A stretch of 64,000 nt of DNA from Chondrilla cf. caribensis (taxonomy: Eukaryota > Porifera > Demospongiae > Chondrillida > Chondrillidae). Below are positions 1 to 38,800 of this stretch, piece after piece. Position 1 is the stretch's first letter. Each line of letters starts with the position of its first letter. Below the pieces are notes generated by a model, which saw only the letters and a program-made list of their open reading frames with translations, was not told where the DNA came from and did not search any database. Location: positions 2,794,327-2,858,326 of the forward strand of contig OZ026554.1 in NCBI GenBank assembly GCA_964020155.1, in the 5' to 3' direction. A program made the translations under genes and the position numbers.

Positions 1-21809
<21,809 letters not shown>

Positions 21810-22249
21810 ATTTGGCGCCTTTTTGGTGTAGCATCTACGTCACGAGTGCTAATCGACGTACAGGTCTGCGTACCGGTACCGGTACCCACCATTCCCTTGA
21901 GGATCGATGTATTATAAGTGCTATACATACGTTTGTGTATTGCATGTCTGTATACTTGGACTGTGCATGTGTCTACCTCAGTGTACTTGCTGAATGACCT
22001 TGATGACAATGAATTTGCAACAAGTGAACTTTTGCAATCAATTTCAGCTAGTCCATCCCATGTAAATATGAACAACGCCACTGTAACAGCTATGATGCAA
22101 TGCAGTATTACAACTGTTCAAAGTTGTACTAAAATACAATTCTCATAATCAGGTAGCACTACTACTAACTAATGTATAATACAAATAATCATTATTAATT
22201 TCAGTCACAAATATACGAAGGAATGATGAGGATATTATTGTGTCAAGTG

Positions 22250-24090
22250 CTAGTCATTCTTCTTGAACACTTTTGATTCTTTACATGCCTCCCAGAACTT
22301 GCTGCTACATAGAGCACTGAAAGATACAACAGATCCAAAAACGTCAACAGCCATAGCTGCAATGGCGAGCCCAAAGCCATGTGACAGGCAGCCGTCAAAT
22401 GGTTCACCATTTCGCGAGAAAAACCCACTGAAACTTCGCTCAGCATCTCCAAATATCCAAGCTGCGATGGCTAAAATTAGGGCTGACATAGGAAGAAACA
22501 TGTCATAAAAAGAGCTCAATTTTGTACTATTGTGCACATCTTACCAGTAATGATGCCACAGAATCCGGCTGCCATGTATACCACATCTGGGTATATAGGT
22601 ATCGTCAAAATGATACAAACAACTGTTCCAATGATTCCAAGTATAACAAAAGCAAAGGATGCATTCAGACGAGCTTTCACTGTGTAGAACAACAATTCAA
22701 AGTTTGTAAAAAATTAATTGTTAAATTTTTTTTACAAGGGCAATTCTAATTGATGCCTGACTCTTAATGTCATTGTATAATAATCAACAAGAACACTATC
22801 AACAATGGAATTAATACATTACAGGAGTATATTCATAATAATTATTATAACTTATACCGTATGAAGATGCAGATTTAAAATACTAATCTGAAGTAACTGT
22901 TACATGAACAATTGGTATGACTGTATCGACTTCTCAAACTCATAACAGAATGTCATACGTAGAGGACTCCAAATGGGATACACCTGAGGCAAACATTACT
23001 AACAGCATTTTATGGCACTGACTGGTAAATTCAGTGTACATGAACATATTAAACTGAGCATCAACATACTACAGCTTAACTAAATATTAATTCCAGTAAA
23101 TACTTCATTTTGCCAAAATAATCATGTAGTGGCAATGATAGGCTACCTAATGCTATCAAATGTGACTAAGCTCAACTCCCACACATAATAGCTTCACAAA
23201 ATCAAGTAGAGTAACAAAGCAACTACTGGGGTAAGTATCTAGTATATTATGGTACATGTTATGGGTCAAATAGTTGTTTCTGTGAATGTGCAATGCACTA
23301 CAGTACACCCATTCTGGGGGTACATCGTACACATACATAACAAACTATCTTATCATCACAAATTGGCAACACTTGCACCCATGTCAACACCAGGACAAAC
23401 AGGTTTGGATCAAAACTTGTAGTTATGGTTACAAAACACATATCACATCACATCATGTCATACAAAAATCATGGGGAATGATCGTCCTTACTTTCAGTGC
23501 AACTGGCTTCATCATGATTATTGAAGAGTTCATTGGCACTTGGCACGACATGAGCACTGGCTAGGGCAACTGAGATCTGGGAACAATCCAATTCAGTCAA
23601 ATACACGCAACTGTTCTTAGGCTTGAGAGAGTCGTCTTGATATCTGAAACGATTGGATTGCAGCACGTAGGATACACATCTCTGGGTTGGTCCTTGTGTT
23701 TTGAAGGTGTATGAGGTATCACTCCCGTTCCCGGAGCTCCCCCTGCTGATGCTCAGACTGGCCCAGTTTTGCATCCCGACAGACACCAGAACCAGAAGCA
23801 GCGACACGACGAAGGAGAAACACCCTATGACCTAAAGAACACAAGCAATATGGATTATTTCCCCGGTAAAATTATAAATCATGAATAGAATATCACTGAA
23901 ATATGAAGCCACATAGAATATCTATTATGCCTTCCCTGTGGAACTATGGTGGAACGCATTCATGGCTTCGATCCCTATAATCGTAGCAGTTAAATGATAT
24001 AGGTCTACTATTAATAATTGAAACTCTCGATGCGTTACATACCGCTGTTGGGTTAAATTTGATTTTCCCCTTATCGCATTTGAAATCCAT
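22250..24090 (-). CDS. Four-transmembrane protein, claudin/PMP22-like topology
   Basis: Four exons (24090-24043, 23831-23492, 22679-22545, 22482-22250) join in phase to a 251-residue protein. Hydrophobic segments suggest four membrane spans: one starting VIGCFSFVVSLLLVLVSV, a long first extracellular loop with several cysteines and an NWASL motif, then FAFVILGIIGTVVCIILTI, AAGFCGIITALILAIAAW and GFGLAIAAMAVDVFGSVV, ending in a short charged tail. A short cytosolic N-terminus, large cysteine-bearing first loop and four spans fit the claudin/PMP22/LHFPL superfamily, but the full W-GLW-C-C signature is not clear, so the family call is an inference. The last intron is short (62 nt). The ATG lies about 106 bp from the start of the divergent gene at 24197, so the two probably share a promoter region. 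Confidence 0.75.
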
Positions 24091-24196
24091 TGATTCTAGG
24101 TTCTACAAAAGTACCACTTGAGAAGACGTCTCTTCTGAACCCGAGGAGTCAACCACAAGCATTCGATTCGCCACGCCCCAATCATGTAAAGTGAAA
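24091..24196. promoter_or_regulatory. Bidirectional promoter region between the 4-TM gene and the orphan gene
   Basis: The divergent start codons are 106 bp apart. The interval contains GAGAAGACGTCTCTTCTGAA, a palindrome centred on GACGTC, and CCACGCCCCAATCA, which resembles a CCAAT/GC-box combination. No TATA box is seen. Confidence 0.5.
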
Positions 24197-25204
24197 ATGG
24201 ATGCCTCACAGCATGGGGACAAACGCAAGCGTCCTCCGCATCTCGTTCTCCGATCCCTCAGTTGCAAAGCGACCAATGGACCAAGTTCGGTTTGGCGGTT
24301 GTCACAAGGTATGATAGAGGAAGCGATGTCTGGTTGGCCTTCGGTGTCTCCCCGGCCGACGTATCATGTTAGCGCTCCCTCTGGTAGCAGAAGGAAGCAA
24401 AGGAAATTGTCAAAACAGGAGTTGTCGAGCAACCATTCGTCCGGGAAGGGAGTAGTTGAAAGACTCTACATAGGTTCACGCAAGGCAGTATCGCCATCGT
24501 GTATGTTGACGGGCTATGTGGACGAAGACTGTAATTATCACTACAACTCAAAGGCACTGTCTACTAAACCTAATTATAGATCCTCCAGCCTGCTGGATTC
24601 ATCGTATTATTGGAGTGATGGTGATATTGTTTCCTTCTTACCCGGGGGTAGACCTAGTGTCTCCACCGATACAGCAAATAACTGTCATTCGGTAGTAAAG
24701 AATACGGGTGAGGGTCATTTCGACAGCTCCTACTACACTACTAAGGCTTCGGCCCCAGTGAGTGTTCTTGACCTATTAACACTTCCTTCCAGAAAGAGAC
24801 TCAGGCGTCAAAAGAGATCCTCGGCTTCCAAAGTACACTTGGCATCTTTACAAAGATCTGGAATTGGAACATCCCTTCCAGATATTCAGAAGTTAACAAG
24901 TGATTTGAGAGATCTTGAAATACGACAGGCCACTATTGCAAGTGATCCTAACATGTCCCAAAATCCGAAATATGGTTTATTAAATGCAAAGAGTGGTAAA
25001 GTGTACTTCACTGAGCCTAGTAGTAAGACTGTGGAGGCAACCCAGAGCCACAGGCCTCACGGTGCTTTTGGAACTATTACTATAAACCCCACCAATCCTA
25101 GCATACCTACAACACAAACCACCAAAAAATATTATAACCTAGAGGTGCAAGGTATCCACCCTCATAAGCAATTCTACAAACCGTTTTTCAACGATAAGAG
25201 GTGA
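24197..25204 (+). CDS. Intronless orphan protein, 335 aa
   Basis: An uninterrupted 336-codon frame starts at the ATG at 24197 (MDASQHGDKRKRPP). It is notable here because neighbouring genes are cut into small exons. The protein is rich in Ser, Thr, Lys, Arg and Pro, has no signal peptide or membrane span, and carries basic clusters (RRKQRKLSKQ near residue 63, KRLRRQKR near residue 200) that could be nuclear localisation signals. The C-terminus is Tyr/Phe/His-rich (KKYYNLEVQGIHPHKQFYK). I do not recognise a domain. Its length, lack of stops and position just downstream of a divergent promoter argue that it is real. A mostly disordered regulatory or cytoskeletal protein is a guess only. Confidence 0.7.
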   Translation: MDASQHGDKRKRPPHLVLRSLSCKATNGPSSVWRLSQGMIEEAMSGWPSVSPRPTYHVSAPSGSRRKQRKLSKQELSSNHSSGKGVVERLYIGSRKAVSPSCMLTGYVDEDCNYHYNSKALSTKPNYRSSSLLDSSYYWSDGDIVSFLPGGRPSVSTDTANNCHSVVKNTGEGHFDSSYYTTKASAPVSVLDLLTLPSRKRLRRQKRSSASKVHLASLQRSGIGTSLPDIQKLTSDLRDLEIRQATIASDPNMSQNPKYGLLNAKSGKVYFTEPSSKTVEATQSHRPHGAFGTITINPTNPSIPTTQTTKKYYNLEVQGIHPHKQFYKPFFNDKR

Positions 25205-25449
25205 CACTCTTGCTAGCTTGATTGTACAGTCGCATACAGTCTATCTATCTGATGTCATGTATTATTATTATATTGAATTGTTTTGTTATTTTTAAATTGT
25301 TCAAATCATCAAGATTGGTTATTTTTACATTTGAATATTATAATAGTATATGTACACACATGTACATGTATAATCATGCATGTGGTTACTTGCTTTTTGA
25401 AATTGTTATAATATTATTATGATGATTATTATAATATAGGATACAGCTC

Positions 25450-25496
25450 ACCGGGACAGCTGTATAGATCGGATATATAATATATCCGATCTATAT
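25450..25496. repeat. AT-rich palindrome in the gene-poor stretch 25205-25960
   Basis: ATAGATCGGATATA is followed by its complement TATATCCGATCTAT. It could be a transcription-termination or fold-back feature between two convergent genes (orphan plus, BLM minus). The rest of 25205-25960 is AT-rich and shows no coding signal. Confidence 0.7.
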
Positions 25497-25960
25497 TATA
25501 TCAGATTCTGTATTGCATGCATACTGCATGTGATCAACTCAACATTCTGGCAAGGAGCATAGTATAATGTAATGCGTACTAGACTTGCCACGAATACTAA
25601 GCAATATTTTTATCATCCCTCGAGTGCTATCACACCCTATGATAGTCTAGAGTGTCTATGAATAATAATAGTAAATAATGATAAAAGGGACATCGACAAT
25701 GTAATAATAATTAATAACGGGGATATGTATAAGAATTTTGCATAATGATATAATTATTGAATAGCAAGAAATGACAAGCTTAAACATGCAGTACATATAT
25801 TATGGTGACATCAATCTTGATAAGGATTTATAATATAATAATTAGATGATAAATCCGTCACAGTAACTGTGCTATGAAGTTGGTACATACTGTGGCATGT
25901 CAAACAAAACATTTCCCACAACACTGTACATACATATCCAATACAAACATTACACTTCAA

Positions 25961-31699
<5,739 letters not shown>

Positions 31700-31837
31700 C
31701 TCATCCTATTCTATTCTCAGAAGGTATGTACACACAAGTACCTGTATTGTGTGCGGTAACGCGGATCGGGATGGAATCACGTTTCCCGCCGTTTTAGGGG
31801 AATTTTCCATGACGTCATAGTATAACGACACGGTACA
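31700..31837. promoter_or_regulatory. Bidirectional promoter region between BLM and the gp78-like gene
   Basis: The two ATGs point away from each other and are 138 bp apart, so both core promoters and leaders must lie within or overlap this stretch or the first exons. It is less AT-rich than the surroundings (GTAACGCGGATCGGG, TTTCCCGCC) and contains CATGACGTCAT, a CRE-like palindrome, at about 31808-31818. No TATA box is obvious. Confidence 0.6.
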
Positions 31838-34800
31838 ATGTCCACCGTTGATCATCTCCCTCTACCTAATCTTGCGTCTTATTCCGCTCTGAGTGCTCTC
31901 AGTTTTGCCGTATCCCTAGGATATGCGTTGAGCTCAGAGAAAGGATTTTACGGTGCCCTCCAGGGTGAAGTATGGTGTACATGGGTGAGTGATGAAACTA
32001 CCTTCTCTACAAGTTATTATGTTAAAAGATCATCAAATTTTGACTATTATTCGTTAGCACTACCCCTTCAATAACATGTATAGTCTACATCGTGGTGAAT
32101 TAGTAACTACAGAACCTTTTCAGAGTACGATTATAACTGATAACCACAAGTCCGCTTACGTCGGATAGAGTGTCTATGGTTTTATTTACCATTGCCTTTC
32201 CCCATATAAACAATAAGACTGACTAATAATAGTAACGCATGGCTGTACTCTGTGGCACATCTGGAACTACGTATCACACCTGTTTCTGCGGTTCTACTCT
32301 GTTAGTATAGTAACGTTGTTGGTATGAATGTAGGAATGGAAAATCGCATATCTCTAGTGATCAAAGCCTTTGGCTTCAGACTCTACTAAAGTGTTGATCT
32401 CCAGTGAACAGCAGGGTATCACAGGGGCACTGGAGAAATGCGGAATGAGCGTCTTTAAACAGTGTTCATGTTAAGTTATGGCTAAATCATAGATCCTAGA
32501 TATTTAGGGTCTATGGTTAAGTGTCCACCACTGGTCATTCCCTGTGTGCAAGACATTATTAACACAAATCAAATAAATACTGTATATAGCTGAATATTGT
32601 GTATTCAAAACGAGACGTGGTTTGCTCTAAAGTCTATTAGATGGGATCGTAGATGGACTTGATAGGAGTGGTAGAGTGTCATTTTGTCGATATTACTGTA
32701 CAAGTTTATCCATTTACCTACTTAAGTAGGTATGTACAAACACATGCACCTCCAATTTGCTTGATACCTTGAAGGGTACACCAAACACATTACGTACATG
32801 TGTATACTGTGTATTAGGGGAATGGATTCATTAGTAAACCCTGCCACTACAGTGGCTGTAGAAATCCCCTTGTTTCTTCACTTCATGTAGGCACTACTCA
32901 ACATGGCTTGTTGCTGTCTGTTTTTGTTTGGCAAGTTTTTAGTGAGCTATGTCTTTGGGTCAGTTAGAGTCAGCGAACAGCAGGTAATAGCGGGCGTACC
33001 TTTTTGAAACTTATTGTATGTTATTATCGTGTTTGTTTTTCGATCTTTTTCTTTAGCATTTGAGAGACAAATTCTGGAACTTTGTGTTTTATAAATTCAT
33101 ATTCTTGTTTGGTGTGATGGATGTACAGGACCTACGTGACATATCGGGATGGTGTATGTGGTTTGTAGCTTTGGGGTTCTTGTCTCTGATCAGTGAGCTC
33201 TGCAAAGACCGATTTGAATATGTCAGTGTTGACCATTGGTTGTTGTGTTGATATATAGTTTATGGATTATCTGCCTTACTGTTACAGTTGTCGTTCTCTC
33301 CACGGGTTTCAACATCCTCACATGTCAAAATCGTGGCTCTTCTTGGTGGTATCATACTGTCCTCAGGTGGTTTGCTAATGATTTGTGCTGTTGTTGGTTG
33401 GCAATTCGGATTCAGCCACTTTGCATTTTTGTGTTCAGAGGTAAAATGTGCATGTTTGATGTCAATCTTGTTAGAGCAGTTCTACAGAAGTGATTTACCT
33501 CCATTGCCACCCCATCAGGTATTCATCCTGTCATCCACAACAGTTCATACATTGATCAGGTGTGTTGGTCTTTCATCTGATCCTTATGACATACATATGT
33601 AAGTAGTGCTGGTGATTTTGTAGGTATATGGTGTACTTGTGGGACATGCATCATAGTACCCCCTGGGAGAACGAAGGAGTCTACCTCCACTATGTTGAAG
33701 TCATCCTTGAACTTGGAGCTCTAGTGGTGGACTTCATACACCATTTGCATATGATTGTAAGTCCATGGTGTAGAAAGTGTACGTATTCCATGCACGGATG
33801 GTGAGGCATGTTCTGTTCACCTCTGCTGTAGATGTGGGGGTACTGGTTTCCTAGCATGGCCAGCCTTGTGCTAATGATGAGACTACGATTTCTGTACCAA
33901 GAGATTCAACTTAGACTGAGAAAGCATCACACATACCTCCAAGTTAGCACTAACTTGGATAATAGGTACGTAAGTGCATCTCATTGGCCCTACTGAAGTA
34001 CACACACAATCACCTACAATGGTAGGATTGTGGGGTGGTTGGCAGGCTCTTGTGAGCTAATTCAGTAATCTGTAAGTCTGTGGTGTCTGCAGGTTCCCAA
34101 TTGCAACTGATGAGGAGGTGAGCACTCAAACTCAGTGTTCCATCTGCTGGGAAGGGATGACACAGGCCCGAAAATTACCCTGCAATCATATGTTTCACAT
34201 GTGAGTGTTGTGCGGAATCCTTCAGTTTTGCTGATATATAGCAGTTGATTTACTGTGTATACGAAACATGAATGTCCACTATCTATTTATGATTGAATAA
34301 TTACACAGTCAAACTTGCTTTAAGTACTGTACCTTAAAGGGCCCATCAAACTGTACTTCTTATCAGAGGTACTTACTACTATCAGTAATGTTTGACATAG
34401 GAACTAAGTGTACATGAGCTGGGGACTCAGTGAGATCTACTCACTAACCAGAACAATGTACTAACCCATGTATGTACTAGCAAGTTTTACTTCATTGAAA
34501 GTTTCATTTTGAACATACGACCCTATTCAAGCAATTCCTACTTAATTCCGTATCATTGTATTTTTTTCCTGAAAGGGGATGTCTGCGGTCTTGGTTGCAG
34601 TATGACTTGAGTTGTCCTGTATGTCGAAAGCCATTGAGAGAGGTGTTGGGGATGATCGAGCCTAATTTGGAGGCAACAGACCACCCCAATACTCGTGCAG
34701 TAGAGAACAGAATCCCGCTAAGGTGTGTGCCATTTGGAAATACATGCATATGTCTACCTAAGTGATGGTTTAATGACACTAAATCCTTGTTAATTGACAG

Positions 34801-35353
34801 GAGCAGGCTACTACACTTCAATGGTAAGCATATTGGAGTATTGATAGTACCCACATGTAACCCTGCTCCTACTGTTACCATGTGTTACTTGGTCAGGGTC
34901 ATCACTGGCTAGCTGGTTGCCTACATTTTCCGTGGAATTGCACAATGATGACGATGTTTGGATGCAAGAAGCAGACAACCTGCACAGATCTGTGAGATGG
35001 ACCCTTTGTTCCCACTGCGTTCACTTTCACCCATTAGGTATATTTCTGTAGGCGGAAAGGATCCAACATGTGTTCCCGAATGTTCCTCTCGCTGTTATCA
35101 TTATTGACCTCACCAGGACCAAATCAGTCAACCAGACCATAGAGAATATCGTTAATCAGACCCTTTACACTCCTGCTCCTGCTGTATGTTCTCCATGGAT
35201 GTTCTTGCTGCTCTTTGTATCCCTCCAGCACTGACTTCACTGTGTACTTCACTGTAGGGCCTACCAGTTAGTCAGTCCACGCCACAAACCGATGATCAAC
35301 CCCCAGAGCCAGAACCCACCTGCGAACCTGATGAGAGTAATTCAAAGCCATGA
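31838..35353 (+). CDS. AMFR: gp78/AMFR-type ER E3 ubiquitin ligase, short form
   Basis: Thirteen exons (31838-31984, 32891-32983, 33057-33221, 33288-33440, 33520-33560, 33624-33756, 33832-33965, 34093-34200, 34576-34722, 34801-34823, 34897-34991, 35052-35183, 35258-35353) give 488 residues. gp78 is a polytopic ER ligase that ubiquitinates ERAD clients and sterol-regulated enzymes. Several membrane segments occupy the first 270 residues, with the very conserved stretches HLRDKFWNFVFYKFIFLFGV and ELCKDRFEY. A RING-H2 finger lies near residues 300-345 (CSICWEGM, CNHMFHMGCLRSWL, CPVC). The conserved GSSLASWLPTFSVE block follows. A CUE ubiquitin-binding domain begins around residue 414 (AERIQHVFPNVPLAVIIIDL). 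After the CUE there are only about 32 residues rich in Pro, Glu and Gln. Human gp78 (643 aa) continues with the E2-binding G2BR and p97-binding VIM segments, which I do not see here. Confidence 0.93.
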
Positions 35354-35879
35354 TTTTGCTCCACTTACACTATTTGTATTTCTTTGAATTTGAACTTGAC
35401 TGCATGCTTATTTGTGTTTGTAAGTTTGTTGAATGAAACTGTGAAATTGTCTGTTTCTGTGGTGCATGCTGTTACTGCAACATTGTATTTGACCTTGAAA
35501 CTTTTTGCATTGGAAAAATAATCTCTGATTTTGAAACTTAACATATAGAGCTTCTTCTGGTTCATTTAGTATGTTCATCGTCTGCATACATCAATGGCTG
35601 TATATAACAGCCATTTATTATACGTATGTCTGGTAATTTTTCGATGAGGAATAGCGAGAAAGTAAGTATATATGTTATATTGTAGGTTTATTGTCATGAT
35701 AATAAGGAGTCGTTCGTGTACAGCGGACCAGACAACTTTATCCTCTGACCCCTAGATGTATCCGTATTATAAGCTTAGTCTGGCGTATAGCTAGACCCAT
35801 TCCCGCCTCCAATTTTAAGGTTGGAGGCGGGAATGGGTCTAGTTTCGACCATAGATACTCCAACGCAACAAGTGTCAAA
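35354..35879. other. Spacer between the gp78-like gene and SCFD2
   Basis: AT-rich 3' flank of the ligase gene, then the palindrome at 35791 and the SCFD2 leader. No coding signal is seen. Confidence 0.5.
35791..35842. repeat. Perfect 22-bp-arm palindrome upstream of SCFD2
   Basis: Arms 35791-35812 and 35821-35842 (CTAGACCCATTCCCGCCTCC) pair perfectly around 8 nt. It ends 38 bp before the SCFD2 ATG, so it may fall in the promoter or 5' leader. A fold-back element end is an alternative. Confidence 0.9.
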
Positions 35880-38800
35880 ATGGCAACTCATGCTTCTTTG
35901 TCCAGTGATGTGTGGAGCAATATTGCTGGCCTTTTACTGAGTACATGCCAAATGGAAAATGTGTTTTTGATCATGGATGATGCAAGCGCAGAATTATGCC
36001 ACTGGGCGGGAGCTATTGATCGCTTTGTCGATTGTGCTGCAGTTATAAATTTCCCTATCGCCAACTACCAAAGGTTTCAATCGCACAAGGACAAATACCA
36101 AACTTCAGCTTTTGTATTGAGTAATGTTTTTGATGAAAATACTTTAGAACACATCGTAAGCACCTTGCGTAATTTGAAAACCCGTACCTGCTTCTTGTTC
36201 GTCCCTTACTATACTTCTATTAATGAGGTGAGATGCTCAATTGAAGCCTCCCCTAAATCGAGGTGGTTCGGTTCCAACTTGTGCTGTGCTCTGTAGGTTA
36301 ATATCAAAGATTCGGAAACATCGGCGGCAACAATTTTCAGAAAATCTATTCAGTTGAGGATCGAAAGTTTTGTACATGTTAGTAATCTCTCACAAATTGT
36401 GTCCAAGAATAGAGGGGGGGGGGGGGGTATTGGGGCCCTTGCGTCTATTTGTGAATTATAATTTTATTGCTTTGTAGAGCCATTTTTCATTCCATTTTGT
36501 ATAAGTCCGATTGCGTGTACATGTAAACTCAGTTGTGTGTATCCATCTGAGAAGTACATTCCTCTCTATGATACTCAGTGGCTGTAACCTTAACATTTTG
36601 GATTTCTACATGTGTAGTTCGATGTTGCTCTGAAGATTCACAAAGTGCCACTTTTCCACTGCTCTCTATGCTCTGGGGTGATCACAACACCAGCTTTTGC
36701 AAAGTTCAGTTCTGTGAATGACAGTACTGACAAAGACAGTCAATGGATAGAAGTACGTATCGTGTTGATGTCATGATTGATGTAATATTATTGAGTTACA
36801 TAGCTATTTGAAACCTAGCTATGTACTAAGAATCAAGTTTATAAAGTACAACAAAACCTCCTTAATCCCACATCTTACTATCCATTCAACTTACATACTT
36901 AAACCTCTTTAATTTGACAACCTTTGTAATTTGACATGTATTATCTATCCCGAGAAGTGTCAGATTCTTGAATTCCCACTGTGCTTGCTATTTTGTTGAT
37001 AACATGTGCATTTAGACAGGTCAGGTTGAGTTGAAATGTAAGTGAAACAATTCACTAAATGTTGAAGTACATATTTTAATGGCCCTGTAATATTGTGTGT
37101 ATATCCATATTACAAATATGTGTAACATGTTGTCATATGTGTATATGTTTTTGTCACAGTGTTTAGGTGATTCTCTTGGCTCACTTCTGTATGGATTGGA
37201 TGTATGTGAGGATATCTTTTCCATTGGAAAGACAGCTCACAAGTTGGCTGGCTACATGGAGGCATCACCTGACATGCAGAGCAGAAGAAAGGTACATACG
37301 TATACATACGTACGTACGTATACGTGCATATTTCACTGAATGAATGTTAGCACCTTGTGACCTACCAATAACAATTAGACTGCATTTTGATATAGTGGGT
37401 GTACACATGTATGTATGCTTAATTTTAATATGATACGTGCATACATACGTACATGTTGTACGTATATACGTACGTATGTACATGTACTGTATACACTTGA
37501 TGTTTTCCTATCATGGATGTGTGCTTCTTCTGTTCTCTTCTCTTTAGACTGCTATGTACAGAGGATCACTCCTTTTGATTGACAGGTCTCTTGATATATC
37601 CACAGCAACATCTCATTCATTGGATTCCTTGTCTGAAAGCATATTTGGTTTATTGCCTCGCATTGAAGGGCACTCAACAGATGTAGCAGTGGACATGTCA
37701 CCTGTGCTGCCCAGTGTGAATCAAGGGTGAATTAGTGTGAACACCTCTGAAGCCTTTGCCATTATAATGGTACGTATCCAATGTTCCAGGTGTCCTCTGA
37801 AGGGAAGCATTGCTATTCCTGGACAAGACAAAAACCAGAGGCTGCTCTCAACCTTTTTCTTCAGAAAGCAGAAGGTAATTGTACATCTTCACAATTTTAG
37901 GGAGTTGCTATTTTGTAACTGTCCACGTCCAACTGTGTAGGAAGCCTCAATGTCATTGTCCAGACGTTTGCTTGAGGCTCTCTCTGAAGAGTCTATTTCT
38001 GTTGATACGAAAGGTGGTAGGTTGGGAAAGGCTCCTGTACAGCAGTTGCAACACCTACTCAAGTATTTCAAGTAAGAAAATGTACCTAACGTGTGTGTGT
38101 TGTAAAAGACTATAATTGGGTAATACACATGACCCCAAATTATCACTGTGGTTAACTTCTGTGCATGTACGTATGAGTGTTTTCAGTGCATAGAGTGGTA
38201 TTAACCCATTATCATTCAAATCTGTAACCCTTGGTCTGTATTGATGAATATATTTCTGACTATACCATGGACAAGTCTAATTATGTACATGTTACGTACG
38301 TATTTAGCTATTAGTGTATTGCATGCTATTCTACATACGTAAACATTCAGGCATACATTTACCCAATTCACTAAAAACCAAACCAGACTTGTGTGGAATG
38401 GGCTAATACTAGACCCTCACTTCTGTGAGATGATATTTGTCAGTTTCTTCCCTCTCCCGCATATAGGGAAAATGGTGACACTCTTTGGCGTCATCATGGT
38501 TTACTGCAAATGTCTTGTGCAGCCACACAGGCTATATGCCACTGTAGTGTTCCACAGTGGGAGGGGTTATTGTCCCTAGAGAAGGTAGGACATGGAGTGA
38601 GATTTGTACGTACTAAAATGGCTCATTTAGGCAGGATGTTATTCTGATTTGCCTTCATATACATCCGCACATTGACGATGCAACCTGTGTATGTTCATAC
38701 ATATGCGTACTGTACAATGTGGATTAACATGTGGTGCCATGGTACGTATGTACATAGGTATGGTCTTTGAATGTCTACGTACATATGCTTTGCTTTGCAA

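Noticed and set aside
37790..37874. Alternative reading of SCFD2 exon 6 starting VSSEGKHCYSWTRQ
   Set aside because: It would leave exon 7 out of phase; using donor 37726 gives CPLKGSIAIPGQ and restores phase and family similarity.
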